Positions 21,301 to 31,499 of a stretch of 64,000 nucleotides of DNA are shown here, piece after piece; within the stretch, counting starts at the first letter, position 1, and every line of letters begins with the position of its first letter. The notes beneath the pieces were generated by a model. It searched no databases. It saw nothing but the letters and a program-made list of their open reading frames with translations, and was not told the DNA's origin. This DNA is from Flavobacterium sp. (GTDB lineage Bacteria > Bacteroidota > Bacteroidia > Flavobacteriales > Flavobacteriaceae), in assembly GCA_016714905.1 (NCBI GenBank), contig JADKBW010000010.1:31739-95738 (forward strand), in the 5' to 3' direction. A program made the translations under genes and the position numbers.

Positions 21301-22632
21301 TTCAGTAATACTGGATGTCCTTTGATTACATTTTCAAAAATATCCCAAACAACTGGTTCTTTTTTATCGATTATTTTCTTAGCCGATTTAACCGTTTTAA
21401 CAATTCCTCTTTCGATTAATTTACGAATAACAAATGGTTTGTATAATTCAGCTGCCATATCTTTTGGAAGTCCACATTCGAATAATTTCAATTCTGGTCC
21501 AACAACAATTACCGAACGCGCTGAATAATCCACACGTTTTCCTAATAAGTTTTGACGGAAACGACCTTGTTTCCCTTTCAAGGAATCAGAAAGCGATTTT
21601 AATGGACGATTCGATTCTGTTTTAACCGCAGAAGCCTTACGTGTGTTGTCGAACAAGGAATCTACTGATTCTTGCAACATACGTTTCTCGTTACGCAAGA
21701 TAACTTCTGGAGCTTTAATCTCCATTAATCGTTTCAAACGGTTGTTACGGATGATTACTCTTCTGTACAAATCGTTCAAATCTGAAGTGGCAAAACGACC
21801 TCCATCAAGCGGCACTAACGGACGCAATTCTGGCGGAATAACTGGAACTACTTTCATAATCATCCATTCAGGACGATTCTCTCTGTTTTCGTTAGACTCA
21901 CGGAAAGATTCTACAACTTGTAGTCTTTTTAAAGCCTCTGTCTTACGTTGTTTTGAAGTTTCATTGTTAGCACTATGTCTTAATTCGTATGACAAAGCAT
22001 CTAAATCGATACGAGCCAATAAGTCCATAATACACTCTGCTCCCATTTTGGCAACAAATTTATTTGGATCATGATCGTCAAGATATTGATTTTCTTGAGG
22101 AAGTGAATCTAAAATATTTAAATACTCTTCTTCTGTCAAGAAATCCAATCGAGAAATAGCTTCTCCATCAGGACCTTTTGCAATACCTGGCTGAATTACT
22201 ACATATCTCTCATAGTAAATAATCATATCTAATTTCTTAGATGGCAATCCAAGAATGTATCCTATTTTGTTAGGAAGTGAACGGAAATACCAAATGTGAG
22301 CAATAGGCACCACCAAGATTGATGTGTCCTACTCTATCACGACGTACTTTTTTCTCCGTAACTTCTACTCCACAACGGTCACAAATGATTCCTTTGTAAC
22401 GGATTCTTTTGTATTTTCCACAAGCACATTCAAAGTCTTTTACTGGACCGAAAATACGTTCGCAGAAAAGACCATCACGTTCTGGTTTGTGGGTTCTATA
22501 ATTGATAGTTTCTGGCTTCAAAACTTCTCCTCTTGACTCAGCCAAGATAGACTCTGGAGAAGCCAACCCTATTGAAATTTTATCAAATCTTTTTACAGGG
22601 TTTTTATCTTTATTATTTCTATTATTCATCAT
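18324..22632 (-). CDS. rpoC: DNA-directed RNA polymerase subunit beta' (one-base insertion as read)
   Basis: RpoC, the subunit holding the catalytic magnesium of RNA polymerase. An N-terminal zinc-binding segment (CACGKYKRIRYKGIICDRC), the active-site NADFDGDQMAVHLP motif and the second cysteine cluster (CEALKGICAKC) are all present. Start chosen at the ATG of MMNNRNNKDK (22632); a further ATG lies at 22638, and the upstream frame begins only with TTG. Near 22311-22316 one extra G shifts the frame: the first part runs on to VFPFTS-stop, while the other frame continues correctly with INLVVPIAHIWYFRS. Removing it gives about 1435 residues, a normal length. Because the gene is essential, the insertion is best read as a sequence error. 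It lies downstream of rpoB and upstream of DUF3467. Confidence 0.95.
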
Positions 22633-22688
22633 AGTCATACTATTGATTTTTATGAAATTGTATTTTAAGTGTTCAGTGTTCAATTTTT

Positions 22689-22727
22689 AGTGTTCAGTTG
22701 TTGCTGATTTACTAACAACTGAACACT
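22689..22727 (-). repeat. Perfect 14-bp inverted repeat between rpoB and rpoC
   Basis: Arms agtgttcagttgtt (22689-22702) and aacaactgaacact (22714-22727) with an 11-base loop. The word agtgttcag also occurs directly upstream at 22668, so this belongs to the word-like intergenic repeats. With no T-run it is more likely a processing or stability hairpin than a terminator. Confidence 0.7.
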
Positions 22728-22740
22728 GATTACTTTATGT

Positions 22741-25700
22741 TTATTCTTCTAATCTGATGTCTAAACCAAGACCTTTCAATTCATGCATCAATACATTGAA
22801 TGATTCTGGCAATCCTGGCTCTGGCATGGTTTCGCCTTTTACGATAGCTTCGTATGTTTTAGCTCTACCAATTACGTCATCTGACTTAACAGTTAAGATT
22901 TCTCTTAAGGTACTTGATGCTCCATACGCTTCAAGTGCCCAAACCTCCATCTCTCCAAAACGTTGACCTCCAAATTGAGCTTTACCACCCAATGGTTGTT
23001 GCGTAATCAACGAGTATGGCCCAATTGAACGTGCGTGCATCTTATCATCTACCATGTGTCCTAATTTCAACATGTAAATAACCCCCACAGTTGCTGGTTG
23101 ATGGAAACGCTCTCCTGTTCCTCCATCATACAAATAGGTATGACCGAAACGTGGAATACCTGCCTCATCTGTCAATTCATTGATTTGATCTAAAGTAGCT
23201 CCGTCAAAAATTGGAGTAGCAAATTTTCTACCCAAGTTCATTCCAGCCCAACCTAAAACAGTTTCATAAATCTGACCGATGTTCATACGTGAAGGTACCC
23301 CAAGTGGGTTCAACACGATATCTACTGGAGTTCCGTCTTCAAGGAATGGCATATCTTCATGACGAACGATACGAGCCACAATACCTTTGTTTCCGTGACG
23401 TCCTGCCATTTTATCACCCACTTTTAATTTACGTTTCTTAGCGATGTAAACTTTAGCTAGTTTTAAAATTCCTGCTGGTAATTCGTCTCCTACAGTGATG
23501 GTAAATTTCTCTCTACGTAATGCTCCTTGTAAATCGTTTAATTTGATTTTATAGTTGTGAATTAAATCATTAACCATTTTATTGGTAGCATCATCTGCAA
23601 CCCATTGACCTTTGCTTAAGTGAGCAAAATCTTCAACAGCATACAACATTTTTTGAGTGTATTTTTTACCTTTTGGCAATACTTCTTCACCCAAATCATT
23701 CATCACACCTTGCGATGTTTTACCGTTTACGATCAAGAATAATTTCTCTACTAATTTGTCTTTTAATTCAACAAATTTCGTTTCAAACTCCATTTCTAAA
23801 GTGCCTAAAGCATCTTTATCTTGGGTACGCTTACGTTTATCTTTTACCGCTCTCGCGAATAATTTTTTGTCTAAAACTACACCGTGTAATGAAGGAGAAG
23901 CTTTTAGTGAAGCATCTTTTACATCACCTGCTTTATCACCGAAAATAGCTCTTAACAGTTTCTCTTCTGGTGTAGGATCTGATTCTCCTTTTGGAGTAAT
24001 TTTTCCGATTAGAATATCGCCAGGTTTTACTTCAGCACCAATTCTAATCATTCCGTTTTCATCCAAATCTTTAGTAGCTTCTTCAGAAACGTTAGGAATA
24101 TCATTCGTTAATTCTTCGTTACCCAATTTCGTGTCTCTTACTTCTAATGAGTAATCATCAACGTGGATTGAGGTAAAGATATCATCGCGAACTACTTTTT
24201 CAGAAATCACAATCGCATCCTCGAAGTTATACCCTTTCCATGGCATGAAGGCTACTTTTAGGTTTCTACCTAAAGCTAGTTCTCCATTTTGAGTGGCATA
24301 TCCTTCTGACAATACTTGACCAGGAACTACTCGATCTCCTTTTCTTACGATAGGCTTCAAGTTGATACTAGTACTTTGATTGGTTTTTCTGAATTTGATT
24401 AAATTATATGTTTTTTCATCTGCCTCAAAACTTACCATTCTTTCTTCTTCAGAACGATCATATTTGATAGTGATAATATTTGCATCTACATACTCTACAA
24501 CCCCATGTCCTTCTGCATTGATCAATACTCTTGAGTCAGAAGCTACTTGACGTTCTAGACCAGTTCCTACGATTGGTGCTTCAGGACGTAATAATGGTAC
24601 AGCCTGACGCATCATGTTTGATCCCATCAACGCACGGTTCGCATCATCATGCTCCAAGAAAGGAATTAGTGAAGCTGAGATAGAAGCAATCTGGTTTGGA
24701 GCAACATCCGTAAAATGTACTACTGATGGATCAACAACAGGAAAATCTCCCTCTTGACGAGCAATTACATTCTCAGCTGTAATTTTACCATCATCATCCA
24801 TTTCAATATTTGCTTGCGCAATCATTTTACCTTCTTCTTCTTCAGCACTTAAATAGTTGGCTCTGATTCTAAATCTACGGTACCATTTGTAACTTTACGA
24901 TACGGTGTTTCGATGAATCCCATTCCATTAACTTTCGCGTAAACTCCAAGAGACGAAATCAAACCAATGTTTGGTCCCTCAGGAGTTTCAATTGGACATA
25001 AACTTCCGTAGTGTGTATAGTGAACGTCACGCACCTCAAAACCAGCTCTTTCTCTTGAAAGTCCGCCTGGTCCTAGTGCTGATAATCTTCTTTTGTGCGT
25101 AATCTCAGCTAATGGATTCGTTTGATCCATAAACTGAGACAACTGATTGGTTCCGAAGAAAGAGTTGATTACCGATGACAATGTTTTCGCATTAATCAAA
25201 TCGATTGGTGTAAACACCTCGTTATCTCTAACGTTCATTCTTTCGCGGATGGTTCTCGCCATACGTGCTAAACCAACGCCGAACTGTTGAGACAATTGCT
25301 CGCCTACAGTTCTAACACGACGGTTTGACAAGTGATCGATATCATCAATCTCTGCTTTAGAGTTGATCAATTCGATCAAGTATTTCACGATGGTGATGAT
25401 ATCTTCTTTGGTCAAGACTTGCTTTTCCATCGGGATATCCAGGTTCAATTTTTTGTTCATTCTATAACGACCTACTTCACCTAAGTTGTAACGTTGGTCA
25501 GAAAAGAACAATTTATCTATAATACCACGAGCAGTTTCTTCATCAGGCGGTTCTGCATTACGCAATTGTCTGTAGATATGCTCAACGGCTTCTTTTTCAG
25601 AATTGGTTGGATCTTTTTGAAAGGTATTGTGAATGATAGCATAATCAGTTTGATTATTGCTCTCTTTGTGCAACAAAATAGATTTAACATTAGACTCAAT

Positions 25701-26552
25701 AATTTCTTCCACATTATCTTTATCTAAAATTGTATCTCTATCAAGGATAATTTCGTTACGTTCGATAGAAACTACCTCACCAGTATCCTCATCTACGAAA
25801 TCCTCATGCCACGTATTTAAAACACGCGCAGCAAGTCTTCTACCGATATATTTTTTAAGTCCTGTTTTAGAAACTTTAATTTCCTCTGCAAGGTCGAAAA
25901 TTTCAAGGATATCCTTATCTCTTTCGAATCCGATGGCACGGAATAAAGTCGTTACAGGTAATTTTTTCTTTCTATCGATATACGCGTACATTACGCTATT
26001 GATATCGGTAGAAAATTCTATCCAAGACCCTTTGAAAGGAATTACTCTGGCAGAATATAATTTGGTTCCATTTGCATGGTAAGATTGACCAAAGAAAACT
26101 CCTGGACATCGATGCAATTCAGATACAACCACACGCTCAGAACCATTGATAACAAAAGTACCGCTTGGAGTCATATAAGGACTTGTACCAAGATAAACAT
26201 CTTGAACAATAGTTTCAAAATCTTCGTGTTCTGGATCTGTACAATATAGTTTCAACCTAGCTTTTAAAGGCACGCTGTATGTTAAACCTCTTTCTATACA
26301 CTCTTGTATGGTGTAACGTGGTGGATCTACAAAATAATCGAGGAATTCCAGTACAAAATTATTTCTTGTATCTGTGATTGGAAAGTTTTCCATGAAGGTG
26401 TTATACAAGCCTTCGTTGCCTCTTTCATCAGATTTAGTTTCCAATTGGAAAAAATCTTTAAATGATTTAACCTGAACGTCCAGAAAATCTGGATATTGAG
26501 GGATATTTTTAGTTGAGGCAAAATTCAATCTTTCAGTCTGATTTGTTATCAT
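22741..26552 (-). CDS. rpoB: DNA-directed RNA polymerase subunit beta (one-base deletion as read)
   Basis: RpoB begins MITNQTERLNFASTKNI at ATG 26552. The rifampicin-binding region is conserved (LSQFMDQTNPLAEITHKRR, LSALGPGGLSRERAGFEVRD) with the wild-type Asp, His and Ser at the usual resistance positions. The N-terminal part ends in DLESEPTI-stop at about 24849, and the rest continues in another frame; adding one base near 24855 gives EPTYLSAEEEEGK and a full-length protein of about 1270 residues. The deletion is probably a sequence error in an essential gene. It lies upstream of rpoC and is separated from rplL by about 255 bases containing a hairpin. Confidence 0.95.
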
Positions 26553-26751
26553 CAATGGACAAAATTTTGATTAAAAAAAAGTAATTTTTGTGCTTCAGCA
26601 CAGGATTTGATTCTACTTTTCCTTTTTTGATAATCAATACATCTTAAAAATAAACCAGGAAAATCAGTTTGTTCTTGTCTTCGTATGGATTAAAAGCTTT
26701 TTGGGTATTTTTATAATAAGATTAAGAATATAATTTTATTATACGAAAAAT

Positions 26752-26789
26752 GGTTTAGGTCATTGAGTGGTTAACTCAAGACCTAAACC
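26752..26789 (-). terminator. Attenuator-like hairpin between rplL and rpoB
   Basis: A perfect 10-bp outer stem (ggtttaggtc/gacctaaacc) encloses a second small stem (gagt/actc). On the minus strand it is followed by ATTTTTC. Placed about 20 bases after the rplL stop, it can act as a partial terminator that lowers rpoBC expression relative to ribosomal proteins, as in other bacteria. Confidence 0.65.
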
Positions 26790-26810
26790 TAGTTCTAAAA
26801 CTGAGTTTTG

Positions 26811-27182
26811 TTATTTTAACTCAACTACAGCTCCAGCTTCTTCTAAAGATTTTTTAAGACCTTCAGCCTCATCTTTAGTTACACCTTCTTTGATGTTAGA
26901 TGGAGCAGCATCTACTAAATCTTTAGCTTCTTTAAGACCTAAACCTGTTAATTCTTTAACAGCTTTTACTACTGCCAATTTAGAAGCACCTGCATCTTTT
27001 AATACTACTGTGAATTCTGTTTGCTCTTCAGCAGCAGCTTCACCAGCACCACCACCAGAAACTACAACTGCAGCTGCAGCTGGTTCGATACCGTATTCAT
27101 CTTTTAAAATTGTAGCTAATTCATTAACTTCTTTAACTGTTAAGTTAACTAATTGTTCTGCGAATTGTTTCAAATCTGCCAT
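26811..27182 (-). CDS. rplL: Ribosomal protein bL12 (L7/L12)
   Basis: 123 residues: N-terminal dimerisation part (MADLKQFAEQLVNLTVKEV), an Ala-rich hinge, and the conserved C-terminal domain (EFTVVLKDAGASKLAVVKAV, GLGLKEAKDLVDAAP). It forms the ribosomal stalk with L10 and recruits translational GTPases. It follows rplJ by about 90 bases in the same operon. Confidence 0.97.
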   Translation of the reverse strand: MADLKQFAEQLVNLTVKEVNELATILKDEYGIEPAAAAVVVSGGGAGEAAAEEQTEFTVVLKDAGASKLAVVKAVKELTGLGLKEAKDLVDAAPSNIKEGVTKDEAEGLKKSLEEAGAVVELK

Positions 27183-27272
27183 TTTTTCTATCGTTTTTAA
27201 ATAGTTTGTAAAATATAATTTATTAATGTGCGCGTTTTAATGTTATCAATCCAATTATTGTTGTTAACAACC

Positions 27273-27755
27273 TCATTTTCCACGACTTGTTTTAAGAGCT
27301 GCAATAACTCTTTGAGCAGGAGATTGTAATAATCCAATGATTTCTCCAATTACCTCTTCTTTAGATTTAAGCGAAGCTAGTGAATCTAATAAGTTGTCTC
27401 CGATGTAAATTTCTGAATTGATATATGCACCTTTAAAAACTGGCTTGTCTGATTTCTTACGAAATTCTTTGATAATTTTTCCAGGAGCATTAGCTGTATC
27501 AGAAATAAATATAGCTGTGTTACCTTTCAATACTGATGGTAAATCTCCATAATCATTATCAGAAGTTTCCATAGCTTTAGCAAGCAAAGTGTTTTTAACA
27601 ACTTCTAATTTCATTCCAGCTTTAAAACAAGCTCTACGTAAATTAGAAGTAGTTTCTGCATTTAATCCAGAAATGTCTGCTAAATAAACAATATTTGAAC
27701 TTGCTAACTGTGCAGCTAAACCTTCAATTGCGATTGATTTTTCTTCTCTAGTCAT
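27273..27755 (-). CDS. rplJ: Ribosomal protein uL10
   Basis: 160 residues starting MTREEKSIAIEGLAAQL, with the L10 features VYLADISGLNAE, LRRACFKAGMKLEVVKNTL and a C-terminal helix for L12 dimers (EIIGLLQSPAQRVIAAL). It anchors the L7/L12 stalk to 23S rRNA. The start is about 20 bases after the rplA stop, so the two are translated from the same mRNA. Confidence 0.96.
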   Translation of the reverse strand: MTREEKSIAIEGLAAQLASSNIVYLADISGLNAETTSNLRRACFKAGMKLEVVKNTLLAKAMETSDNDYGDLPSVLKGNTAIFISDTANAPGKIIKEFRKKSDKPVFKGAYINSEIYIGDNLLDSLASLKSKEEVIGEIIGLLQSPAQRVIAALKTSRGK

Positions 27756-27776
27756 ACTAAAAATTTTTAACTACAA

Positions 27777-28465
27777 TTATACTGCTTTTGGATCCAATGC
27801 AATAGCAGGACTCATTGTGCTCGTTAAGTGAATACTTTTAATGTATGTCCCTTTAGCTGCAGTAGGTTTAAGTTTGATTAATGTTTGAATAATTTCGTGA
27901 GCGTTATCTACAATTTTGTCAGCTTCAAAAGAAATTCTTCCGATACCAGCATGAACAATACCTGTTTTATCTACTTTAAAGTCGATTTTACCCGCTTTTA
28001 CTTCAGAACAGCTTTAGCAACATCCATAGTAACTGTACCTGTTTTAGGGTTTGGCATTAAACCTCTAGGTCCTAAAATACGTCCTAATGGCCCTAATTTA
28101 CCCATAACAGCTGGCATAGTGATGATTACATCAACATCGGTCCAACCGTCTTTAATTTTTTGAAGATAATCATCTAAACCTACGTGGTCTGCACCAGCAG
28201 CTTTAGCTTCAGCTTCTTTATCAGGAGTAACAAGAGCCAAAACTCTTACATCTTTACCAGTTCCGTGAGGTAATGTTACAACTCCTCTTACCATTTGATT
28301 TGCTTTTCTTGGATCAACTCCCAAACGAACAGCAATATCTACTGACTCATCAAATTTTGCAGAAGCAACAACTTTGATTAATGCTGAAGCATCTTTCAAG
28401 GTATATAGTTTGTTCTTCTCGATTTTTGAAGCAGCTTCTTTTTGTTTTTTTGTCAATTTTGCCAT
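27777..28465 (-). CDS. rplA: Ribosomal protein uL1 (one-base deletion as read)
   Basis: The L1 protein of the 50S L1 stalk. The first frame carries MAKLTKKQKEAASKIEKNK and the signature MGKLGPLGRILGPRGLMPN, and then stops after AKAVLK. Adding one base near 28005 restores AVSEVKAGKIDFKVDKTGIV and continues to the stop at 27777, giving the normal length of about 229 residues. As an essential-type ribosomal gene in an intact operon the shift is probably a sequence error. It overlaps neither neighbour; rplK ends 9 bases upstream. Confidence 0.93.
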
Positions 28466-28474
28466 TTCTATCTC

Positions 28475-28915
28475 TTATTTTAATGGAGAATCTCCTGTTA
28501 CAGTTATACCCATAGATCTAGCTGTTCCAGCGATCATACTCATAGCAGACTCAATTGTGAATGCATTTAAATCGACCATTTTATCATCAGCGATTGCTTT
28601 GATTTGGTCCCAAGTAACTGATGCTACTTTTTTTCTGTTTGGTTCACCTGAACCGGACTTTAGCTTTGCAGCGTCCAATAACTGAACGGCAGCAGGAGGA
28701 GTTTTCACGACAAAATCGAATGATTTGTCTTTATACACTGTAATTTGCACTGGACAAACTTTACCGGCTTTATCTTGGGTTCTAGCATTAAATTGCTTAC
28801 AGAATTCCATGATGTTAACACCAGCAGCTCCTAGAGCAGGTCCAACCGGTGGCGATGGATTCGCAGCACCTCCCTTAACTTGTAGTTTAACTACTTTACT
28901 AATCTCTTTAGCCAT
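28475..28915 (-). CDS. rplK: Ribosomal protein uL11
   Basis: 146 residues: MAKEISKVVKLQVKGGAANP, PPVGPALGAAGVNIMEFCK and the C-terminal rRNA-binding part (MSMIAGTARSMGITV). It belongs to the GTPase-associated centre of the large subunit. It is the first gene after nusG in the operon. Confidence 0.97.
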   Translation of the reverse strand: MAKEISKVVKLQVKGGAANPSPPVGPALGAAGVNIMEFCKQFNARTQDKAGKVCPVQITVYKDKSFDFVVKTPPAAVQLLDAAKLKSGSGEPNRKKVASVTWDQIKAIADDKMVDLNAFTIESAMSMIAGTARSMGITVTGDSPLK

Positions 28916-28981
28916 TTTTTAAAAATTTAACACATCAACATTGGAAGCGAAAGATGTGGTTTATTATTAGTGTAACAAAAA

Positions 28982-29532
28982 TTATACTTTTTCAACTTGC
29001 ATAAAACTCAATTCTAAAGGTGTTTTTCTTCCGAAAATTTTCACCATAACCTCAAGTTTACGCTTTTCTTCATTAATTTTTTCAACCGTTCCGTTGAAAC
29101 CATTGAAAGGACCATCAATTACTTTGATGGTTTCACCTACATTGAAAGGAATTGCATGTGTATCTGTTTTGACAGCTAACTCATCTACTTTACCTAACAT
29201 TCTATTGACTTCAGACATTCTCAAAGGCACAGGATCTCCTCCTTTTACTTCGCCTAGAAAACCAATCACACTAGTGATAGATTTAATAATGTGCGGAATT
29301 TCTCCTGCTAAGTTAGCCTCGATCATAACATAACCAGGAAAGTAAACTTTATCTTTGGTGATTTTTTTTCCATCACGAACCTGAACAACTTTTCAGTAGG
29401 AACAAGAACTTGAGAAATATAATCAGCCATCCCCAATCTGTTGATTTCAGTCTCAATATAAGCTTTAACCTTATTCTCTTGACCACTTACCGCCCTAACA
29501 ACGTACCATTTTTTTACATTAGTTTCTGTCAT
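28982..29532 (-). CDS. nusG: Transcription termination/antitermination protein NusG (one-base deletion as read)
   Basis: The first part (29532-) reads MTETNVKKWYVVRAVSGQEN, the NGN domain start; the second has the KOW motif region (VGETIKVIDGPFNGFNGTVE). The frames are offset near 29394, where one A is missing; correction gives VPTEKVVQVRDGKKITKDKVYFPGYVMIE and about 183 residues, the usual size. NusG binds RNA polymerase and couples transcription with Rho and ribosomes. It sits between secE and rplK as in most bacteria. Confidence 0.94.
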
Positions 29533-29543
29533 TCACAATAAAA

Positions 29544-29738
29544 TTAAGCTTTTAACCAGCTAAAGAAACCAGCTATGGATTTTGCGAATAATTCATCAAC
29601 ACCCCAAGTTGCCAAAGCAAAAAGAACAGAAAAAACAGCAACTACTATAGTAAGTCTTTGTACTTCTGCCCATTCCGGCCAAGTAGTGTTTGTTTTTAAT
29701 TCTTCAAACGCTTCTGATATATAATTTAAAACTTTCAT
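29544..29738 (-). CDS. secE: Preprotein translocase subunit SecE
   Basis: 64 residues from ATG 29738 (MKVLNYISEAFEELK). It has an amphipathic N-terminal part with TTWPEWAEVQRLT and a single membrane helix (IVVAVFSVLFALATWGVDELF), the usual short SecE. It stabilises SecY in the translocon. The frame extends upstream into the tRNA-Trp gene, so the internal ATG is the right start. nusG begins 11 bases downstream. Confidence 0.95.
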   Translation of the reverse strand: MKVLNYISEAFEELKTNTTWPEWAEVQRLTIVVAVFSVLFALATWGVDELFAKSIAGFFSWLKA

Positions 29739-29756
29739 TATCATTATGTTTTTTTG

Positions 29757-29827
29757 CACGGGCGGAGGGATTCGAACTCCCATCAACGGTTTTGGAGACC
29801 GCTATTCTACCCTTGAACTACGCCCGT
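29757..29827 (-). tRNA. tRNA-Trp (anticodon CCA)
   Basis: 71 nt without CCA. Acceptor stem ACGGGCG/CGCCCGT with discriminator G; D arm with GTTCAAGGGTAGAAT; anticodon stem GCGGT/ACCGT... with loop CTCCAAA. The T arm GGGAG-TTCGAAT-CCCTC contains one A-C mismatch and one G-U pair, so the stem is weaker than usual. It lies between tuf and secE. Confidence 0.93.
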
Positions 29828-29835
29828 TCGTGTTA

Positions 29836-29867
29836 AAAGCCAGTGTTGTTAAAATCGCACTGGCTTT
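29836..29867 (-). terminator. Hairpin between tuf and tRNA-Trp
   Basis: Perfect 10-bp stem aaagccagtg/cactggcttt with a 12-base loop, 18 bases after the tuf stop. On the minus strand only four T follow, so it may be a weak terminator or an RNA-processing hairpin that separates tuf mRNA from the tRNA-secE part. Confidence 0.55.
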
Positions 29868-29884
29868 ATTATTATGTTTATTAC

Positions 29885-31072
29885 TTATTCAACAATTTCA
29901 GTAACCTGACCAGCACCAACTGTTCTACCACCTTCACGGATAGCGAAACGTAATCCTACGCTCATTGCAATTGGGCTTAACAAAGCTACATCGATAGTTA
30001 AGTTATCACCTGGCATTACCATCTCTACACCTGCTGGTAAAGAAATAACTCCTGTTACGTCAGTTGTACGTACGTAGAACTGTGGACGGTAGTTATTGTG
30101 GAATGGCGTGTGACGACCACCTTCTTCTTTTTTCAAGATATAAACCTCAGCTTTGAATTTAGCGTGTGGTTTTACTGAACCTGGCTTAATAATAACCATA
30201 CCTCTTTTGATATCAGCTTTGTCGATACCTCTTAATAATAAACCTACGTTATCTCCAGCTTCACCTCTATCAAGGATTTTACGGAACATTTCAACTCCAG
30301 TAATTGTAGAAGTCAATTTTTCAGCTCCCATACCAATGATTTCAACAGCATCTCCAGTGTTAGCAATACCAGTTTCGATACGACCTGTAGCAACAGTTCC
30401 ACGACCTGTAATTGTAAATACGTCCTCAACTGGCATCAAGAATGGTTTTGCAACGTCACGCACTGGCTCTTCAATCCAAGCATCAACAGCTTCCATCAAT
30501 TCAATAATTTTTGGAACCCAAGCAGGATCGTTGTTTAATCCACCTAAAGCAGAACCTTGAATTACTGGACCATTATCTCCATCATATTCGTAGAAAGACA
30601 ATAAATCTCTGATTTCCATTTCAACCAACTCTAATAACTCAGCATCATCAACCATATCCACTTTGTTCATGAATACTACCATTCTTGGAATACCTACTTG
30701 ACGACCTAAAAGGATGTGCTCACGAGTTTGTGGCATTGGTCCATCAGTAGCAGCAACAACTAAGATAGCACCATCCATTTGAGCAGCACCAGTAACCATG
30801 TTCTTTACGTAATCCGCGTGACCTGGACAGTCAACGTGTGCGTAGTGACGGTTAGCAGTTTCATACTCAACGTGAGATGTATTAATAGTAATACCTCTTT
30901 CTTTTTCTTCTGGAGCGTTATCAATTTGATCAAATGATTTTGCTTGACAGTAACCTGCATCAGATAATACTTTTGTGATTGCAGCAGTTAAAGTAGTTTT
31001 TCCATGATCTACGTGTCCAATTGTACCTATATTTAAGTGCGGTTTGGAACGATTAAAATTTTCTTTTGCCAT
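29885..31072 (-). CDS. tuf: Elongation factor Tu
   Basis: 395 residues. GTPase motifs are intact: GHVDHGKT (19-26), DCPGH (81-85) and NKVD (136-139); domains 2 and 3 follow with GRGTVATGRIE and GGRHTPFHNNYRPQFY. It delivers aminoacyl-tRNA to the ribosome. It lies between tRNA-Thr(GGT) and tRNA-Trp and is transcribed with them. Confidence 0.98.
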   Translation of the reverse strand: MAKENFNRSKPHLNIGTIGHVDHGKTTLTAAITKVLSDAGYCQAKSFDQIDNAPEEKERGITINTSHVEYETANRHYAHVDCPGHADYVKNMVTGAAQMDGAILVVAATDGPMPQTREHILLGRQVGIPRMVVFMNKVDMVDDAELLELVEMEIRDLLSFYEYDGDNGPVIQGSALGGLNNDPAWVPKIIELMEAVDAWIEEPVRDVAKPFLMPVEDVFTITGRGTVATGRIETGIANTGDAVEIIGMGAEKLTSTITGVEMFRKILDRGEAGDNVGLLLRGIDKADIKRGMVIIKPGSVKPHAKFKAEVYILKKEEGGRHTPFHNNYRPQFYVRTTDVTGVISLPAGVEMVMPGDNLTIDVALLSPIAMSVGLRFAIREGGRTVGAGQVTEIVE

Positions 31073-31130
31073 TTTGCTTAATTTTTAATCTTAGTTATAT
31101 ATTTATTAGTGTTCAAATTTTACAATTTTG

Positions 31131-31202
31131 AGCCAACTACGGGAATTGAACCCGTGACCTCTTCCTTACCAAGGAAGCACTCTACCCCTGAGCTAAGTCG
31201 GC
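31131..31202 (-). tRNA. tRNA-Thr (anticodon GGT)
   Basis: 72 nt. Acceptor stem GCCGACT pairs with AGTTGGC (one G-U); D arm TAGCTCAGGGGTAGAG; anticodon loop CTTGGTAA; T arm CGGG-TTCAATT-CCCG. It is the last tRNA before tuf. Confidence 0.95.
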
Positions 31203-31280
31203 AGTTTGATTTGTTTAAATTTTCAAGCCCGACTAAATTTTAAACTTTTTACGAAAGTAAACTTTAAACTTAAAATTTTG

Positions 31281-31361
31281 TGGGGAGAGCAGGATTCGAA
31301 CCTGCGAAGTTCACACAGCAGATTTACAGTCTGCCCTCGTTGGCCGCTTGAGTATCTCCCC
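31281..31361 (-). tRNA. tRNA-Tyr (anticodon GTA)
   Basis: 81 nt with a long variable arm, as expected for bacterial tRNA-Tyr. Acceptor GGGGAGA/TCTCCCC with discriminator A; anticodon loop CTGTAAA; T arm GCAGG-TTCGAAT-CCTGC. Confidence 0.96.
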
Positions 31362-31387
31362 AACTTTTTCTATTTATAGCAAAAAAG

Positions 31388-31461
31388 AGCCGATAGAGGG
31401 ACTCGAACCCACGACCTGCTGATTACAAATCAGCTGCTCTAGCCAGCTGAGCTACATCGGC
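31388..31461 (-). tRNA. tRNA-Thr (anticodon TGT)
   Basis: 74 nt. Acceptor GCCGATG/TATCGGC with discriminator T; D arm TAGCTCAGCTGGCTAGAGC; anticodon loop TTTGTAA; T arm with TTCGAGT. First gene of the tRNA-tuf-secE-nusG operon. Confidence 0.95.
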
Positions 31462-31470
31462 TTATATAAT

Positions 31471-31498
31471 AAAAAAAGTCCGCTATTTCTAACGGACT
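31471..31498 (-). terminator. Terminator of rpsU-xerC-hpf operon
   Basis: On the minus strand AGTCCG...CGGACT with a short loop is followed by seven T. It lies about 55 bases after the hpf stop and directly abuts the promoter of the tRNA-tuf operon. Confidence 0.75.
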
Positions 31499-31499
31499 G

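Noticed and set aside
22270..22316. Possible split rpoC as a true two-subunit polymerase gene
   Set aside because: The two parts overlap at one extra G, and family sequence continues perfectly in the other frame; many other genes here have the same type of error.
29380..29400. Programmed frameshift in nusG or other operon genes
   Set aside because: No slippery heptamer with a downstream structure is evident, and the indels differ in direction and site between genes.
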